A DNA stretch of 5,872 bases from Pseudomonadota bacterium. Lineage in GTDB: Bacteria; Pseudomonadota; Alphaproteobacteria; Acetobacterales; Acetobacteraceae. The stretch spans positions 3,783 to 9,654 of the forward strand of contig JAKAZJ010000040.1 in assembly GCA_021826565.1 (NCBI GenBank), read 5' to 3'. A program made the translations under genes and the position numbers. The notes beneath the pieces were generated by a model that saw only the letters and a program-made list of their open reading frames with translations, was not told where the DNA came from and did no database searches. This document shows positions 5,391 to 5,872 of the stretch, piece by piece; positions within the stretch are counted from its first letter, which is position 1, and every line of letters begins with the position of its first letter.

Positions 5391-5418
5391 TTCCATGAGG
5401 CGCTGAACCGTCATGGAA
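5391..5418. repeat. 28-bp inverted repeat, TTCCATGA-N12-TCATGGAA
   Basis: Perfect 8-bp arms at 5391-5398 and 5411-5418 are separated by 12 bp, giving dyad symmetry over 28 bp. The arms are A/T-richer than their surroundings. It could be a protein binding site, a weak 3'-end hairpin, or the trace of an inserted element. No gene start is known beside it. Confidence 0.5.
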
Positions 5419-5552
5419 CCCGTCCCTGTTTCGTGCCGTCTGCCCGCGGTCTTGTACTGACCGCCGCCATTTTCGCCGCGCTTGACCTGGCCGCGCCGGG
5501 CGTGCCGCGCCGGGCTTGGCGCGCTGGGCGGTCAGCGGGTCGTAGCGCCCGG

Positions 5553-5872
5553 TCAGATCACGCCGGGCCAGACCAGAATTGCCTCGGCCGGGATCGCCAC
5601 CGTCACCGCTTCACCGATCGCGGGCGCGGCGGTGGGCGCCATGACCGCGGTCAGCGCCACCGCGCCCACGGCCACGGTCAGCACGGCCCGGTCGCTCAGG
5701 CTGTGGCGTGCCGTGACCACCCCGCCGACGCGGCTTTCCCGCCCGGCGCCACCCAGCGGCCCCGGCGGCAGTAACCGCAATGCGCCGGCCGATACCCCCC
5801 AGGGCAGCGTCACGCCCGGCATTGCGGCGGGGGGGGCGGAAAGACGCAGCGTGACCCCGGCCTCCGCCCAGG
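5553..5872 (-). CDS. C-terminal TOBE-like end of a probable ABC transporter ATPase (partial)
   Basis: The frame is open from the right window edge to a stop at 5553, giving 105 residues; the N-terminal part lies outside. The pattern GALRLLPP, then GGVVTARHSL, VLTVAVGAVALTAVM, and APAIGEAVTVAIPAEAILVWPG fits the TOBE domain that follows the nucleotide-binding domain in importer ATPases for polyamines, iron, sulfate or similar substrates (the G-x-x-V-x-x-x-I-P-x-E-A-x-x-x-x end is typical). No Walker or signature motif is in view, so the transporter type cannot be named. An internal ATG at 5822 is probably not the start, since coding-like sequence continues upstream to the edge. Confidence 0.6.
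   Translation of the reverse strand, partial: WAEAGVTLRLSAPPAAMPGVTLPWGVSAGALRLLPPGPLGGAGRESRVGGVVTARHSLSDRAVLTVAVGAVALTAVMAPTAAPAIGEAVTVAIPAEAILVWPGVI

Larger units (their letters stand above)
5332..5552. other. Gap between convergent genes with two dyads, no gene seen
   Basis: These 221 bp lie between the 3' end of the DUF3574 gene and the 3' end of the right-hand minus-strand gene. A GTG-started frame from 5433 has a short hydrophobic start but then runs antisense to the right-hand gene, so I do not call it. The left half holds two dyads listed separately. The right half has CCGCGCCGGGC twice (5491-5501 and 5505-5515), a 14-bp period. Confidence 0.5.

Noticed and set aside
4714..5391. Minus-strand 225-codon frame opposite DUF3574
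   Set aside because: It is antisense to a recognised exported protein, with Arg/Pro/Gln-rich sequence and no domain.
5413..5460. 15-codon micro-ORF starting at ATG 5413 (MEPVPVSCRLPAVLY)
   Set aside because: It has no ribosome binding site, no family and no conservation evidence, and its ATG is part of the inverted repeat.
5433..5774. GTG-started plus-strand frame with a short hydrophobic beginning
   Set aside because: Most of it is antisense to the TOBE-like coding end, its composition becomes Arg/Gly/His-rich, and it has no good ribosome binding site.
1..5872. tRNA genes, CRISPR arrays, insertion sequences or transposase genes
   Set aside because: I looked for cloverleaf ends, regularly spaced repeats and transposase motifs on both strands and saw none.

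Overview
The window is GC-rich (G/C-ending codons dominate). Its gene content is bacterial: a two-subunit (alpha2beta2) glycyl-tRNA synthetase, an intracellular polyhydroxyalkanoate (PHA) depolymerase, a GST, a Prx5-type peroxiredoxin and a DUF3574 protein. This points to a high-GC alphaproteobacterium, plausibly of the Rhodospirillales/Acetobacteraceae type; the taxon is inference from composition and gene content only.

Layout. On the minus strand, read right to left from 2912, come phaZ (PHA depolymerase), glyQ (GlyRS alpha), a vapB-like antitoxin, a vapC-like PIN toxin, and the first 11 full codons of glyS (GlyRS beta) at the left window edge. A complete type II toxin-antitoxin pair therefore sits between the two subunit genes of an essential enzyme. 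The glyQ-vapB gap is 59 bp, vapB and vapC overlap by 4 bp, and only 3 bp separate the vapC stop from the glyS start. No independent glyS promoter fits in 3 bp, so glyS should be transcribed through, or from inside, the toxin-antitoxin module. This is the most notable feature of the window.

Divergent from phaZ, on the plus strand, is a GST-family gene (3021-3677). Its stop codon abuts the stop of a convergent small cupin gene (3678-4103, minus). A 230-bp divergent intergenic region with several G/C-rich hairpins separates the cupin gene from a Prx5-type peroxiredoxin (4334-4816, plus). The peroxiredoxin gene ends in a 12-bp-stem hairpin, and the next gene, a secreted DUF3574 protein (4852-5331), starts on the base after that hairpin. 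The last 221 bp before the right-hand gene hold two further dyads and no convincing gene. At the right edge, on the minus strand, is the C-terminal TOBE-like end of a probable ABC transporter ATPase.

Apart from the glyQ-vapB-vapC-glyS operon, these genes look like ordinary housekeeping, stress or storage functions set side by side. No mobile-element gene, tRNA, rRNA or CRISPR array was seen.
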